DNA from: Mycobacterium interjectum
GTDB lineage: Bacteria > Actinomycetota > Actinomycetes > Mycobacteriales > Mycobacteriaceae
Assembly: GCA_002102225.1 (NCBI GenBank)
Contig: LQPB01000046.1
Location: 33,291-97,290, forward strand
Length of the DNA: 64,000 bases
Direction: 5' to 3'
The translations under genes were made by a program, and so were the position numbers. The stretch's first letter is position 1. Each line of letters begins with the position of its first letter. The notes below the pieces were generated by a model, which made no database searches, had not been told where the DNA came from, and worked only from the letters and a program-made list of their open reading frames with translations. Positions 48,352-57,850 of this stretch are shown here, piece after piece.

Positions 48352-48864
48352 ATGGCCAACGCTGACGCCGCAACTCAGGAACTGCTCCGCGACGCGTTCA
48401 CCCGGTTGATCGAACACGTCGACGAGCTCACCGACGGGCTGACCGACGAGGTGTCCGACTACCGCCCGGCCCCCGAGGCCAACAGCATCGCCTGGCTGAT
48501 CTGGCACAGCGCCCGGGTGCAGGACATCCAGCTGGCCCACGTCGCCGGCGTGGAGCAGGTCTGGACCCGCGACGGGTGGGTGGACCGGTTCGGGTTGGAC
48601 CTGCCGCGCAACGACACCGGGTACGGGCACGGCCCCGGCGAGGTGGCGAAGGTGAAGGCACCCGCCGAGCTGCTGTCCGGCTACTACCACGCGGTGCACA
48701 AGCTGACCCTGGAATACATCGCCAGCGTGACGGCCGACGAGCTGGGCCGTGTCGTCGACACCAACTGGGACCCGCCCGTGACGGCCGGCGCGCGGCTGGT
48801 GAGCATCATCGACGACTGCGCCCAGCACCTCGGTCAGGCCGCGTACGTGCGGGGGATTCAGTAG
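48352..48864 (+). CDS. DinB/DUF664 family protein, Rv0443-like
   Basis: A 170-residue four-helix DinB-superfamily protein. The typical metal-binding His residues are in IAWLIWHSARVQDIQ, SGYYHAVHKLTLEYI and DDCAQHLGQAAYVRG. In actinobacteria this superfamily includes mycothiol-dependent enzymes, a plausible role here. Position and length match Rv0443. Its stop codon TAG forms part of a possible promoter for the next gene. Confidence 0.88.
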   Translation: MANADAATQELLRDAFTRLIEHVDELTDGLTDEVSDYRPAPEANSIAWLIWHSARVQDIQLAHVAGVEQVWTRDGWVDRFGLDLPRNDTGYGHGPGEVAKVKAPAELLSGYYHAVHKLTLEYIASVTADELGRVVDTNWDPPVTAGARLVSIIDDCAQHLGQAAYVRGIQ

Positions 48865-48875
48865 GTTCTAAGGCG
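48862..48875 (+). promoter_or_regulatory. Leaderless-type promoter of the membrane-protein gene
   Basis: TAGGTT (48862-48867), including the TAG stop of the DinB gene, is followed by 7 nt and the GTG at 48875. This is the TANNNT leaderless spacing. Confidence 0.45.
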
Positions 48876-49729
48876 TGCGATCCGCGGCCACCGTTGCGTT
48901 GTGGCTGGCCACCACGGTCGCGCTGGCCGTCGCGATTCCCGCCGGCTGGGCGCAGCGCAACCTCGTCAGCGAGGACGGCTACGCCGCCCTGGCGCAGCAG
49001 GCCGCGGGCGACCCCGCCCTGCAGTCGGCGATGGCCGGCGAACTCACCACCCGGGCGATGGCGCTCATCGCCGAGCACGGCGCGGGCCGCTACCCGGTGG
49101 ACAGCGCGCAGGTGCGCGACGTCGCCAGCGGCTTCACTGCCGGGCGGGAGTTCCCGCCGCTGTTCGCCCGGGCGAACCGGGCCGCCCACGCCTGGTTGTT
49201 CACCGACCCGCCGCCGGGCCACAGCGGCAATCAGTGGGTCATCGACGTGGCCCCGATGCTCAAGGACGACTCATTCCGGCAGGTGCTGAGCAGCCACAAC
49301 GTCACGGTGCCCGCGGACCTGACCGTCCCGGTCGCGGTGTCGATGCCACCGTCGCTGCGGGAGGGCAGGCTGAGCCGGGTCGCGGCCTGGGGCCCGTGGG
49401 TCAGCGCCGCCGCGGCGGCGCTGAGCGGCCTGTTCGCGCTGCTGACGCTGGCGGCCGCGCGCCGCCGCGGCAAGGCCCTGGCCAGCCTGGGGATCTCGGC
49501 GCTGCTGATCGGCGGGGCGGGATGGGCGGGCATGGAGGCGGGCCGCCGCTACGTCGACGACGCGCTCAACCGCACCACCGGGGACATCCGCCAGGTCGCC
49601 GACGTCATGGTTGCCCACGCCGAGGCCGGCCTGCGTCACTGGTTCGACGTGACGCTGGTCGCCGGCGCCGCGCTGGTCGGGCTGGGCGTGCTGGTCGCGA
49701 TCCTGGGCGGCCTGACGAAAAAGGCCTAA
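48875..49729 (+). CDS. Conserved membrane protein of unknown function
   Basis: A 284-residue protein: an N-terminal membrane helix ([20 protein letters not shown]), a soluble outer domain of about 140 residues, and three more hydrophobic segments (about 165-190, 203-222 and 258-280). The soluble part has no motif I can name. The ending LTKKA is basic, as expected for a cytoplasmic tail. It converges on rskA with a 4-nt overlap. It may be an envelope sensor or structural protein; unrecognised. Confidence 0.78.
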   Translation: MRSAATVALWLATTVALAVAIPAGWAQRNLVSEDGYAALAQQAAGDPALQSAMAGELTTRAMALIAEHGAGRYPVDSAQVRDVASGFTAGREFPPLFARANRAAHAWLFTDPPPGHSGNQWVIDVAPMLKDDSFRQVLSSHNVTVPADLTVPVAVSMPPSLREGRLSRVAAWGPWVSAAAAALSGLFALLTLAAARRRGKALASLGISALLIGGAGWAGMEAGRRYVDDALNRTTGDIRQVADVMVAHAEAGLRHWFDVTLVAGAALVGLGVLVAILGGLTKKA

Positions 49730-50424
49730 CTCAGGGGCAGCTCGGCCAGGATCGGGCTCGTCGGCCGCGGCGATCCGTTGCCGGGTTCGACGGTGAACGC
49801 CAGCGCCGTCGAGGATCCGATATTGGTGAGGGTGTCTTTGGTCGAGGGCAACACGGCCGAGGCGCCCATGGTGCCCGCCGAGGTGGGGCCGTTGGTCCCG
49901 ATCAACCACATCTGATACACGGTGCCCGGCGACGGCGGCGGCACGTTGTTCATCACCAGCACGGCCGCGTTGCGGTCGCGGGAGAACATCACCGTGGCGG
50001 TCCCGTTGGCCAGTGGACGCGAGACCGTCTGGACGTCCGGGGCCGCCAAAACCTGCTCGGCCATCGAGGGCTTCGCCGGCGAACGCGTCAGCACCCCGAC
50101 GCCGAACGCCGCCGCGCCCACCACGACGGCCGCCGCGGCTGAGGCGAAAACCGTTCTGCGCCACGCTATCCGACGGACGTTGTCCGGTGCTGCGGCGGCC
50201 AGCGTGGCCGTCCGCAGGTGTGCCGGGGGCTCGGCGGCGGTCGCCGCCGACACGACCGCCATCGTCTCGCGCACGGCGCGCACCTCGTCGTCGAAGGCCG
50301 CCGCCACCGGGGCCGGTGCGGCGGCGACCCGCCGCTCGACCTCGGCGCGTTCCCCGTCCGACAGGGCGTGCAGGGCGTACGGCCCGGCGAGCTCGAGCAG
50401 TTCGAAATCGGTCGGTTCGGTCAT
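49726..50424 (-). CDS. rskA: RskA anti-sigma-K factor
   Basis: A 232-residue single-pass membrane anti-sigma factor. The N-terminal ~90 residues form the zinc-less anti-sigma domain ([20 protein letters not shown] and VERRVAAAP), the membrane helix is at 91-113, and the outer domain ends in [11 protein letters not shown]. It holds SigK inactive until regulated intramembrane proteolysis. The ATG overlaps the sigK stop (ATGA). Length equals M. tuberculosis RskA (232). No frameshift is visible, so the pair should be functional. Confidence 0.94.
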   Translation of the reverse strand: MTEPTDFELLELAGPYALHALSDGERAEVERRVAAAPAPVAAAFDDEVRAVRETMAVVSAATAAEPPAHLRTATLAAAAPDNVRRIAWRRTVFASAAAAVVVGAAAFGVGVLTRSPAKPSMAEQVLAAPDVQTVSRPLANGTATVMFSRDRNAAVLVMNNVPPPSPGTVYQMWLIGTNGPTSAGTMGASAVLPSTKDTLTNIGSSTALAFTVEPGNGSPRPTSPILAELPLS

Positions 50425-50978
50425 GGCACGTCCAGGCAGTTGCGCAGGCCGCGCAGCGCGTCGCGGATGCGGGACTTGATCGTCGACAGGTTGGCGGCCA
50501 GTCGCTGCGACACCTCGTTGTACGTCAGCCCCTGGTAGTAGGCCAGCTCGATGCACTGCCGCTGCGCATCGCTGAGCCCCTCCAGGCATTGGGTCACCCG
50601 GCGACGCTCGTCGCCGGCGATCGCCGAGTCGGCCACCGGATCCTGCGCTGTCGTGCCGGCGGTTTCGGCGCTGGCCGCGCCGTAGCGGGATTCCCGCCTG
50701 CTGCCCGCCTGCTCGGCGCGCACCCGGTCGACGGCCCGCCGGTGCGCCATGGTCAGCAGCCAGGCCAGCGCCGACCCCCTGGCCGGGTCGTACTGCGCCG
50801 CCGTGCGCCACACCTCAAGATAGACCTCCTGGGTGGTTTCCTCGCTGTAGCCCGGGTCACGTACCACCCGCGTCACCAGTCCATACACTCGGGCTTTGGT
50901 GAGGTCGTAGACCGTGGCGAAGGCGGCGCTGTCCCCGCGCGCGACCTGGCGCAGCAGGGCGTCGAGCTCGTTGCTCAT
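50421..50978 (-). CDS. sigK: SigK ECF sigma factor
   Basis: A 185-residue ECF sigma factor. Region 2 is [20 protein letters not shown] followed by [15 protein letters not shown]; region 4 is [20 protein letters not shown] and [20 protein letters not shown]. In M. tuberculosis SigK controls mpt70/mpt83/dipZ and its own cluster. Here it lies between rskA (ATGA overlap) and a DUF1295 gene 21 nt upstream, with dipZ next on the same strand. A shared motif upstream of DUF1295 and dipZ may be its promoter. Confidence 0.94.
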   Translation of the reverse strand: MSNELDALLRQVARGDSAAFATVYDLTKARVYGLVTRVVRDPGYSEETTQEVYLEVWRTAAQYDPARGSALAWLLTMAHRRAVDRVRAEQAGSRRESRYGAASAETAGTTAQDPVADSAIAGDERRRVTQCLEGLSDAQRQCIELAYYQGLTYNEVSQRLAANLSTIKSRIRDALRGLRNCLDVP

Positions 50979-50999
50979 CGACCGGTAGCCTATCGCCCT

Positions 51000-51800
51000 T
51001 CATCGAGCAGCCGATCGAGGAGGCCGGGGGAAGAAAAACGCCGTACGTCGCCGGTATTCGTCGAAACCGGGACGCCCGGTCATCAGCTTCTCGGTCAGCC
51101 GCGCACCGCTGACATACATCAGGAAATACGTCATCAGCAACGGCGAGCCGACCGTGGCCAGCGCCCACCAGCCGTTGAGGGTGATCAGCCAGATTCCCCA
51201 CCACACCGCGGCGTCGCCGAAGTAGTTGGGGTGCCGCGTCCACGCCCACAGGCCCCGGTCCAGCACCACACCGCGATTCGCCGGATCGGATTTGAAGGCC
51301 CGCAGCTGCCAGTCGCCGACGGCTTCGAAGGCGAAGCCCACCAGCCACACGGCCAGCCCCACCCCCGTGAGGGCGGTCAGCGGTTCCGGCGTGGGCCCGG
51401 TCACCGCCGACAGCTGCAGCGGCATCGACACGAACCAGCCGATAAAGGCCTGCAGCACAAAGACTTTCCGCACCGCCTGGCCGACCGTCGCGCCGCGGAG
51501 CAGGGCGGCATACCGGGGATCCTCGCCCTTGCCGGCCGTCTTGCGCGCGATGTGCCAGGCCAGCCGCAGCCCCCAGACCGCCACGAGCGCGAGCAGCAGC
51601 CGGCGCCGCGCCGCGTCCCCGCCGCCCAGCGTCGCCGCGACGGCGGCGATCGCCACGAAGCCCACGCCCCAGGCCACGTCGACGACGTTGTAGCGCCCGA
51701 TCCGCCGGGCGATCACGAACGTGACCGCGTGCACCACGACGAGCGCCAGCGCCGAGGCGGCGGAGACCTGCAGCAGGTTCACCAGATTCATTGCGTCCAC
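51000..51800 (-). CDS. DUF1295 membrane protein, Rv0446c-like
   Basis: A multi-pass membrane protein of about 266 residues with the steroid-reductase/ICMT-like C-terminal motif LWAWTRHPNYFGDAAVWWGI and the ending PGFDEYRRRTAFFFPRPP. These features are common to DUF1295 proteins, proposed NAD(P)H-dependent lipid reductases or methyltransferase-like enzymes. The GTG at 51800 lies 8 nt after a promoter-like CGAAT; ATG 51791 would shorten it by three residues. It is upstream of sigK and probably in the same operon. Confidence 0.88.
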   Translation of the reverse strand: MDAMNLVNLLQVSAASALALVVVHAVTFVIARRIGRYNVVDVAWGVGFVAIAAVAATLGGGDAARRRLLLALVAVWGLRLAWHIARKTAGKGEDPRYAALLRGATVGQAVRKVFVLQAFIGWFVSMPLQLSAVTGPTPEPLTALTGVGLAVWLVGFAFEAVGDWQLRAFKSDPANRGVVLDRGLWAWTRHPNYFGDAAVWWGIWLITLNGWWALATVGSPLLMTYFLMYVSGARLTEKLMTGRPGFDEYRRRTAFFFPRPPRSAAR

Positions 51801-51808
51801 CGTGAGTG

Positions 51809-51834
51809 ATTCGAAGCCGCCGACGACATGGACT
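51809..51834 (-). promoter_or_regulatory. Candidate SigK-type promoter upstream of DUF1295-sigK-rskA
   Basis: AGTCC-N12-GCTTCGAAT on the minus strand, ending 8 nt before the GTG at 51800. The same motif with identical spacing lies upstream of dipZ (53545-53570). Two occurrences in front of the two transcription units of one sigma locus suggest a shared ECF promoter; SigK is the obvious candidate. Confidence 0.5.
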
Positions 51835-51836
51835 GC

Positions 51837-53537
51837 TCAGCCGAATGTGAACGAAAACACTTGCAGGCCCTTGCCGACCCGCATGTCGAGCTGATCGCGG
51901 CGCGCGGCGTCCCCGGGGTCGCCGCCCGCGATCTGATGCAGGGTGGGAGGGCCGCCGATGGCCGTCGCGGCCGTGCGGCCGCCCCTGGTCACGGTGAGGG
52001 TGCCGGTGCCGCCGACGACGACGTAGACGTCCTTGCCGGTGTAGTTCAGCCGGATGGCGGCGTCGTCGCTGTCGGCCGTGGCGCCCTGCTCGTCGAGGGT
52101 CCACCGGCCGCGCAGGGCGAACCGGTCGTCGGGCAGCGTCGCCGGATAGGCGAATGTGGCTGTGCCGGGCTTGTATTCGCCGCCGCCGCCGTAGTTGACG
52201 GCCTTGCCCGCGCCCAGGTAGGTCTCGGGGGTGAGCCGGGTGTGCGGGGTGGCATCGACCGTGCCGCCGGCGCCGGGCAGCTTGACGTTCGGGTTGGCGT
52301 CGGTGAGCAATTCGCGGATCAGCCTTTCCGTCCCGTCGTAGTCGCCCTCGCCGAACTTGGTGTGGCGCACCGTCCCGTTGGCATCGATGAGGTACTCGGC
52401 GGGCCAATAGAGGTTCTGGTAGCTGTTCCACGTCGCGTAGTCGTTGTCCAGCGCGACGGGATAGTCGATGTGCAGGGCGGCGGCGCAGCTGGCCACGTTG
52501 CCGGGGACCCGTTCGAACGCGTACTCCGGGGTGTGCACCCCGATGGCGACGAAACCGTCGTCGCGATACCGGTTGTACCAATCGACCACGTGCGGGATGG
52601 CGCGCTGGCAGTTGATGCAGGAGTACGCCCAGAAGTCGACCAGGACCACCTTGCCGCGCAGCGACGCCATGTCGATCGGGGCGCCGCCCGGGGTGTTGAG
52701 CCACTCGGTGATCCCGGTGATGGCCGGCGCCGGTCCGCATTGCTGCAGGTGGGCGGCGACGCCGCCGAAATCACCCGTGCAGTCGGCCAGCTGCCCCCGG
52801 GGGATGCCGCTGGCGTTCAGCTTCTGCCGAATGGTGTTGGCGCCGATGCCTTTCTGCGTGGCGTTTTGCAGGGCCGCGGTGTAGTCGGGGACGGCGCGCT
52901 GCAGCACGGCCGGCAGGTTGAAGACCAGCGCCACCGCGAGCAGGATCATCGTGATCCCGCCGGCGACCCGAATCGCGCGCTGGCGCCGGCGGAAGGCCGC
53001 GACGCGCTCGGCGATGCGCCGCCCGGCCAGGGCGAAAACCAGCAGCGGCAGGGCGGCACCGACCGCGAACGCCGCGGTCAACACCAGGATGGGCGGGCCG
53101 ATGCGCGCCGTCCCGCCGGCGACGACGATGGCGGCCAGCACCGGTCCCGCGCACGGCACGTATAGCGCACCCAGGGTCAGGCCGAGCCCGAAACCTGTGC
53201 GCCCCGAACCCATTTCACGCCGCGGCAGGCGGGCGAACGGCCGCTCGATCAGGTGCTGCAGGGGCGGGAAGATCAACCCGAGGCCGATCAGCGTCAACGT
53301 CACCAGGGCGGCCCACCGGATCGCGTCCTGGGGCAGGTGCAGCGCCGACAGCAGGGCCGAACCGGCCAGGGTGACCACGCCGAAGCTGCAGACCAGGCCG
53401 GCGATCACCAGATACGGCCGGGCCGCGCGGGTGCTGTCCACGCCGGAGAAGAACACCACCGGCAGCACCGGCAGGATGCACGGCGAGATGCCGGTGATCA
53501 GTCCGCCGAGAAAGCCGATGAGCGCGATCGTTGCCAT
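51837..53537 (-). CDS. dipZ: DipZ: CcdA-thioredoxin fusion protein
   Basis: A 566-residue membrane disulfide-exchange protein. The N-terminal ~230 residues are a CcdA/DsbD-type transporter with paired Cys ([13 protein letters not shown] and [12 protein letters not shown]). A thioredoxin-like domain (about 270-400) has the active site [14 protein letters not shown]. The last ~150 residues form a beta-rich module as in M. tuberculosis DipZ (Rv2874). It should carry reducing power across the membrane. In M. tuberculosis dipZ is part of the distant mpt70/mpt83 SigK regulon; here it lies beside sigK, in place of ufaA1-Rv0449c. Confidence 0.92.
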   Translation of the reverse strand: MATIALIGFLGGLITGISPCILPVLPVVFFSGVDSTRAARPYLVIAGLVCSFGVVTLAGSALLSALHLPQDAIRWAALVTLTLIGLGLIFPPLQHLIERPFARLPRREMGSGRTGFGLGLTLGALYVPCAGPVLAAIVVAGGTARIGPPILVLTAAFAVGAALPLLVFALAGRRIAERVAAFRRRQRAIRVAGGITMILLAVALVFNLPAVLQRAVPDYTAALQNATQKGIGANTIRQKLNASGIPRGQLADCTGDFGGVAAHLQQCGPAPAITGITEWLNTPGGAPIDMASLRGKVVLVDFWAYSCINCQRAIPHVVDWYNRYRDDGFVAIGVHTPEYAFERVPGNVASCAAALHIDYPVALDNDYATWNSYQNLYWPAEYLIDANGTVRHTKFGEGDYDGTERLIRELLTDANPNVKLPGAGGTVDATPHTRLTPETYLGAGKAVNYGGGGEYKPGTATFAYPATLPDDRFALRGRWTLDEQGATADSDDAAIRLNYTGKDVYVVVGGTGTLTVTRGGRTAATAIGGPPTLHQIAGGDPGDAARRDQLDMRVGKGLQVFSFTFG

Positions 53538-53544
53538 AGCTGCT

Positions 53545-53570
53545 ATTCGGAGCTAGCCGGCCGACGGACT
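53545..53570 (-). promoter_or_regulatory. Candidate SigK-type promoter of dipZ
   Basis: AGTCC-N12-GCTCCGAAT on the minus strand; 7 nt separate CGAAT from the dipZ ATG. Core and spacing equal the motif before DUF1295-sigK (51809-51834). The upstream end touches the mmpL4 stop codon, so the promoter is fully contained in the short gap. Confidence 0.5.
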
Positions 53571-56457
53571 AGTCGCTGTAGGCCATGGAGCGATCCGGCC
53601 GGTGGGGTTCGACCGGCAGCGGCGCCACCCGTGGCGGGCGGGAGCGCACCCGGATCGGCCACCAGAACCAGCGCCCCAGCAGGGCGGCGATGGACGGGGT
53701 CATGAACGCGCGCACGACCAGCGTGTCGAACAGCAGGCCCAGCCCGATGGTGGTGCCCACCTGTCCGACGATCCGCACGTCGCTGACGACCATGGACGCC
53801 ATCGTGAACGCGAACACCAGGCCGGCGTTGGTCACCACCTTGCCGGTACCGCCCATCGACCGGATGATGCCGGTATTCAGGCCGGCATGAATCTCCTGCT
53901 TGAACCGGGAGACCAGCAGCAGGTTGTAGTCGGACCCCACGGCCAACAGGACGATGACGGACATCGCCAGCACCATCCAGTGCAATTCGATGCCGAGGAT
54001 GTGCTGCCAGACGAGCACCGACAGCCCAAACGAAGCGCCCAGTGAAACCGCCACCGTGCCCACGATGACCGCGGCGGCGACCAACGCGCGGGTCAGGATC
54101 AGCATGATGATGAAGATCAGGCACAGCGAGGAAATTCCGGCGATCACCAGGTCCCACTTGGCTCCCTCGGAGATGTCCTTGAAGACGGCGCCCGTTCCGG
54201 CCACGTAGATCTTCGCGTCCTCCAACGGGGTTCCCTTGAGCGACTCCTCGGCCGCGGTGCGGATCTTGTCGATGCTCGCAATGCCCTCGGCCGACGCGGG
54301 GTCGCCGCGGTGCAGGATGATCATGCGCGCCGCGTGCCCATCAGGTGACAGGAAGTTCTTCATCGCACGCTGAAAGTCTTTGTTTTTGAACACTTCTGGT
54401 GGCAGATAGAACGAGTCGTCATTCTTGGAGGCGTCGAAGGCGTGGCCCATGGCCGTCGCGTTGTCGCTCATCTCGTCCATCTGAGCGAAGATCCCGGACA
54501 TGGTGCTGTGCATGTCCAGCATCATGGTCCGCATGTTCTCCATGGTCTGGATCATCGGCGGGAACTGCGCGACCATCTCCGGCATCAGCCGATCGAGGTC
54601 CTTGATGTCCACGACGAGCGTGTTGAGCTTGTCGGTGATCTGATCCACGCCGTCCAGCGCGTCGAATATCTGGCGGATCGACCAGCAGATCGGAATGTCG
54701 AAACAGTGCCTCTCCCAATAGAAATAGCTGCGGATCGGCCGCCAGAAATCGTCGAAGTCGGCGATGCGATCCCGTAGCTCGTTGGTGATCTGCTGCATCT
54801 CTTCGGTGTCGCCGACCATGCGGTGTGTGGTGGCGACCAGCTGGGTCATCAGGGCGTACATCCGCTGCATGTTGGCGATCGTCTTGGTCATCTCGTCGGC
54901 CTGCTTGACCATGTTGTCCATCTGGTCGCGCTGGTATTTCATGGTCTGCGTCTGAGCGGCGTTCTGCATGCTCAGCTGGAACGGGATCGACGTGTGGTCC
55001 ATCGTCGTTCCGTCGGGCCGGGTGATCGCCTGGACGCGCGAGATGCCCGGGACCCGAAAGATGCCCTTGGCCAACCTATCCAGGACCAGGAAGTCGGTCG
55101 GATTACGCATGTCGTGGTTCGTCTGGATCATCAGGATCTCCGGTTTCATCCGGGCCTGGGAGAAGTGGCGGTCCGCGGCCGTCAGGCCGGCGTTGGCGGG
55201 GATGGATGGGGGCAGGTACTCGCGGTCGTTGTAGTTGGCCCGGTAGCCGGGCAGGGTCAGCAGCCCGACCAGGGCGACGGCGCACGTGACGGCCAGGATC
55301 GGCAGCGGCCAGCGGACCACCGCGGTACCGACCCGGCGCCAGCCCCGGACCCCGAGCTTGCGCTTGGGGTCGAACAACCCGAACCGGCTGCCGACGGTCA
55401 GCACCGCCGGCCCCAGCGTCAGCGCGACCACCACCGCGAGCAACATCCCCACCGCGCACGGAATACCGAGCGTCTGGAAGTACGGCATCCGCGCGAAGCT
55501 CAGGCAGAACATCGCCCCGGCGATCGTCAGACCGGAGCCCAAAATGACGTGGGCCGTCCCGCGGTACATCGTGTAGAACGCCGATTCCCTGTCCTCGCCG
55601 GCGTGGCGGGCCTCCTGATAGCGACCGACGATGAAGATGCCGTAGTCCGTCCCGGCCGCGATCGCCAGCGAAGTCAGCAGGGACACCGCGAAGGTGGAAA
55701 GCCCGATGAGGCCGAAGTGCCCCATCAGCGCGACGGCCCCACGCGCCGCGGTCAATTCGAAGCCCACCGTGACCAGCAACAGAATCACGGTGAGGATCGA
55801 CCGGTAGACGAACAGCAACACGATCAGGATCACCGCGACCGTGGTCAGCGTGATCCTGACCATGGACTTGTCGCCGCTGCGGTGCAGATCCGCGGCCATC
55901 GCCGAGACCCCGGTGACATACGCCGTGACCCCGGGCGGCGCGGGCACGCTGTTGACGATGTTGCGGACGGATTCCACGGATTCGTTGGCCAGCGGCTCGC
56001 CCTGATTACCGGCGAGATTGACCTGCACGGTGACGGCCTTGCCGTCGTTGCTCTGCGCGCCGGCCGCCGTCAGCGGATCGCCCCAGAAGTCCTGGATGCT
56101 CAGCACGTGGGTCTTGTCCTCGCGCAACTTGCGGATGACGGTGTCGTAGTACCTGTGGGCGTCGTCGCCGAGGGGCTGGTTGCCCTCCAGCACGATCATC
56201 GCCGAGCTGTCGGTCTCGCCCTCGTTGAAGGCATGGCCGATCTTTTTCATCGCCACGAATGACGGTGCGTCCTTTGGGCTCAGCGACACCGACCGCTCCT
56301 GGCCGACCACTTCCAGCGACGGGACGAACAGGCTCAGAACGATGGCGACGCCCACCCAGAACAGGATGATCGGCACCGCGAGGGTGTGGATCACTCGCGC
56401 GATGGCCGGCCGGCCGGTGTGGGGGTCGGCCGCGAATTCGGTGAATTTCGTGATCAC
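53569..56457 (-). CDS. mmpL4: MmpL4-like RND transporter
   Basis: A 962-residue MmpL transporter with 11-12 membrane helices. The two proton-relay Asp-Tyr pairs are in [19 protein letters not shown] (first half) and [17 protein letters not shown] (second half). A long coiled-coil loop (about residues 490-640, rich in Met/Gln/Asp: [20 protein letters not shown]) is the hallmark of the MmpL4/MmpL5 siderophore exporters. In M. tuberculosis MmpL4 and MmpS4 export carboxymycobactin. The ATG overlaps the mmpS4 stop (ATGA). Confidence 0.94.
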   Translation of the reverse strand: MITKFTEFAADPHTGRPAIARVIHTLAVPIILFWVGVAIVLSLFVPSLEVVGQERSVSLSPKDAPSFVAMKKIGHAFNEGETDSSAMIVLEGNQPLGDDAHRYYDTVIRKLREDKTHVLSIQDFWGDPLTAAGAQSNDGKAVTVQVNLAGNQGEPLANESVESVRNIVNSVPAPPGVTAYVTGVSAMAADLHRSGDKSMVRITLTTVAVILIVLLFVYRSILTVILLLVTVGFELTAARGAVALMGHFGLIGLSTFAVSLLTSLAIAAGTDYGIFIVGRYQEARHAGEDRESAFYTMYRGTAHVILGSGLTIAGAMFCLSFARMPYFQTLGIPCAVGMLLAVVVALTLGPAVLTVGSRFGLFDPKRKLGVRGWRRVGTAVVRWPLPILAVTCAVALVGLLTLPGYRANYNDREYLPPSIPANAGLTAADRHFSQARMKPEILMIQTNHDMRNPTDFLVLDRLAKGIFRVPGISRVQAITRPDGTTMDHTSIPFQLSMQNAAQTQTMKYQRDQMDNMVKQADEMTKTIANMQRMYALMTQLVATTHRMVGDTEEMQQITNELRDRIADFDDFWRPIRSYFYWERHCFDIPICWSIRQIFDALDGVDQITDKLNTLVVDIKDLDRLMPEMVAQFPPMIQTMENMRTMMLDMHSTMSGIFAQMDEMSDNATAMGHAFDASKNDDSFYLPPEVFKNKDFQRAMKNFLSPDGHAARMIILHRGDPASAEGIASIDKIRTAAEESLKGTPLEDAKIYVAGTGAVFKDISEGAKWDLVIAGISSLCLIFIIMLILTRALVAAAVIVGTVAVSLGASFGLSVLVWQHILGIELHWMVLAMSVIVLLAVGSDYNLLLVSRFKQEIHAGLNTGIIRSMGGTGKVVTNAGLVFAFTMASMVVSDVRIVGQVGTTIGLGLLFDTLVVRAFMTPSIAALLGRWFWWPIRVRSRPPRVAPLPVEPHRPDRSMAYSD

Positions 56458-56876
56458 GCGGACTTCACCACACAGAAGGTGAAGGCGTGGACCTCGTTGG
56501 AGATTCGCTCGGCTTTGACCACGTCGTCCACCGTGATGCGGCAGCCGACGCTATCTCCGCTGGCGCGCGCCGTGAGGTTTCCCATCACCGCGGCCTTGTC
56601 GGTGCTGATGCGCAGCGACCACGGCAACGGCGCGCCGTCGACGCGCTGGGGGTCGCCGTTGACGTCGAAGTAGCTGATGTCCGCGGTCGTCCCGGGCGGG
56701 CCGAACACCTCGTAGGCGATCCGTTTCGGGTTGAACGGCTTGGGGTTTTGCAGGTTGCTGTCGGCATACGATTCACGCTTTTCCGAGCCGAAGTAGCCGT
56801 GCACGCGGTACACGATGAATCCACCGATCACCAGCACCGCCAAGATGACCAGCGGGATCCACGTTCGGGACAGCAC
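56454..56876 (-). CDS. mmpS4: MmpS4-like accessory protein
   Basis: A 140-residue protein with one N-terminal membrane helix ([20 protein letters not shown]) and an outer beta-rich domain: [20 protein letters not shown] and [18 protein letters not shown], with two Cys (CRI and FCVVKSA). It is the MmpL4 partner and has the length of MmpS4. The start is GTG at 56876. The 287-nt region upstream contains a candidate IdeR half-site and TetR-type repeats, so iron control is plausible. Confidence 0.93.
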   Translation of the reverse strand: MLSRTWIPLVILAVLVIGGFIVYRVHGYFGSEKRESYADSNLQNPKPFNPKRIAYEVFGPPGTTADISYFDVNGDPQRVDGAPLPWSLRISTDKAAVMGNLTARASGDSVGCRITVDDVVKAERISNEVHAFTFCVVKSA

Positions 56877-56975
56877 CTTGAAAATCTGGAATCCCTTTCA
56901 GCGGTTGGGCAGTTCTATGGGGCGGATCGCCGCGCTGCGCCCGTGCGCCCGGCACACCGATCCCGGGGCGCCAGC

Positions 56976-56994
56976 GCAGCCAAGGCTTACCTAA
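56976..56994 (-). promoter_or_regulatory. Candidate IdeR box before mmpS4
   Basis: The 19-mer GCAGCCAAGGCTTACCTAA (plus strand) agrees with the IdeR consensus at 13 of 19 positions, and one half (GGCTTACCTAA) at 10 of 11. It lies about 100 nt before the mmpS4 start. mmpS4/mmpL4 is iron-repressed in M. tuberculosis, which makes the site credible, but the other half is weak. Confidence 0.4.
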
Positions 56995-57062
56995 GTAAAG
57001 CACGGCCGGTTATGGCCTTTGCGGGACCATTGACTCCTTCCCCTCGCGCCCTGGAGTGTAAC

Positions 57063-57153
57063 GCATATCACGTGCGTAACGCCGAAAACGGCCGCTCCGG
57101 GGGACCGCGCAAATCACGTGATGTGCGTTATACAAATCACGTGATGTGCGTTA
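57063..57153 (+). promoter_or_regulatory. Direct-repeat operators before the TetR-mmpS-mmpL operon
   Basis: AAATCACGTGATGTGCGTTA occurs twice exactly (57111-57130 and 57134-57153), 23 bp apart. A related copy, GCATATCACGTGCGTAAC, lies at about 57063-57080. Each exact unit contains the palindrome ATCACGTGAT. TACCCT (57152-57157), 6 nt before the TetR ATG at 57164, may be a -10 element partly covered by the second repeat. Binding by the TetR protein encoded next is the natural inference. Confidence 0.65.
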
Positions 57154-57163
57154 CCCTCTGCCG

Positions 57164-57850
57164 ATGGCGCAACCTGCGTTCCAGCGCGCCCGCACGGAGG
57201 AGAACAAGCGCCAGCGTGCGGCGGCGCTCGTCGAAGCCGCGCGATCGCTGGCCGTCGAGGCCGGCGTGGCGTCGGTGACCTTGACCGCCGTCGCCGGTCG
57301 CGCGGGAATTCACTACTCGGCGGTGCGGCGCTACTTCACCTCCCACAAGGAGGTGCTGCTGCACCTCGCCGCCGAGGGGTGGGCGCGGTGGTCGAACACG
57401 GTGTGCGCCGAACTCGCCGAGCCGGGCCCGATGTCGCCGGCGCGGGTGGCCGAGACGCTGGCCAGCGGGCTGGTGGCCGACCCGCTGTTCTGCGACCTGC
57501 TGGCCAACCTGCACCTGCATCTCGAGCACGAGGTGGAGATCGAGCGGGTTGTCGAGATCCGGCGCAGCATCGCCGTCGCGGCGGTCTCGCTCGCCGACGC
57601 GATCGAACGCGCCCTGCCCGTGCTGGGCCGGTCCGGTGCCTTCGACACCTTGATCGCCGCCTACTCGCTGGCGTCGGCCTTCTGGCACATCGCCAACCCG
57701 CCGGAGCGGCTCACCGACGCCTACGCCGAGGAGCCGGATGCCCTGCCGCCCGAGTGGAACATCGAATTCGCCTCGGCACTCACCCGGGTGCTGACGGCCA
57801 CCTGCATCGGCCTCGTTTCCGAATCCCCACGACCGACCAGGGAGGCATGA
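57164..57850 (+). CDS. TetR-family regulator of the MmpS/MmpL operon
   Basis: A 228-residue TetR protein. The DNA-binding domain is RQRAAALVEAARSLAVEAGV, ASVTLTAVAGRAGIHYSAVR and RYFTSHKEVLLHLAAEGW (residues 17-70). The ATG at 57164 is preferred to the GTG at 57146, which falls inside the repeated operator. The stop overlaps the following mmpS start (ATGA). It stands between two divergent MmpS/MmpL pairs, where M. tuberculosis has Rv0452, and may control both. Confidence 0.91.
   Translation: MAQPAFQRARTEENKRQRAAALVEAARSLAVEAGVASVTLTAVAGRAGIHYSAVRRYFTSHKEVLLHLAAEGWARWSNTVCAELAEPGPMSPARVAETLASGLVADPLFCDLLANLHLHLEHEVEIERVVEIRRSIAVAAVSLADAIERALPVLGRSGAFDTLIAAYSLASAFWHIANPPERLTDAYAEEPDALPPEWNIEFASALTRVLTATCIGLVSESPRPTREA

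Noticed and set aside
54823..56262. Long plus-strand frame opposite mmpL4
   Set aside because: His/Arg/Gln-rich, no domain, and complementary to a transporter with clear motifs.
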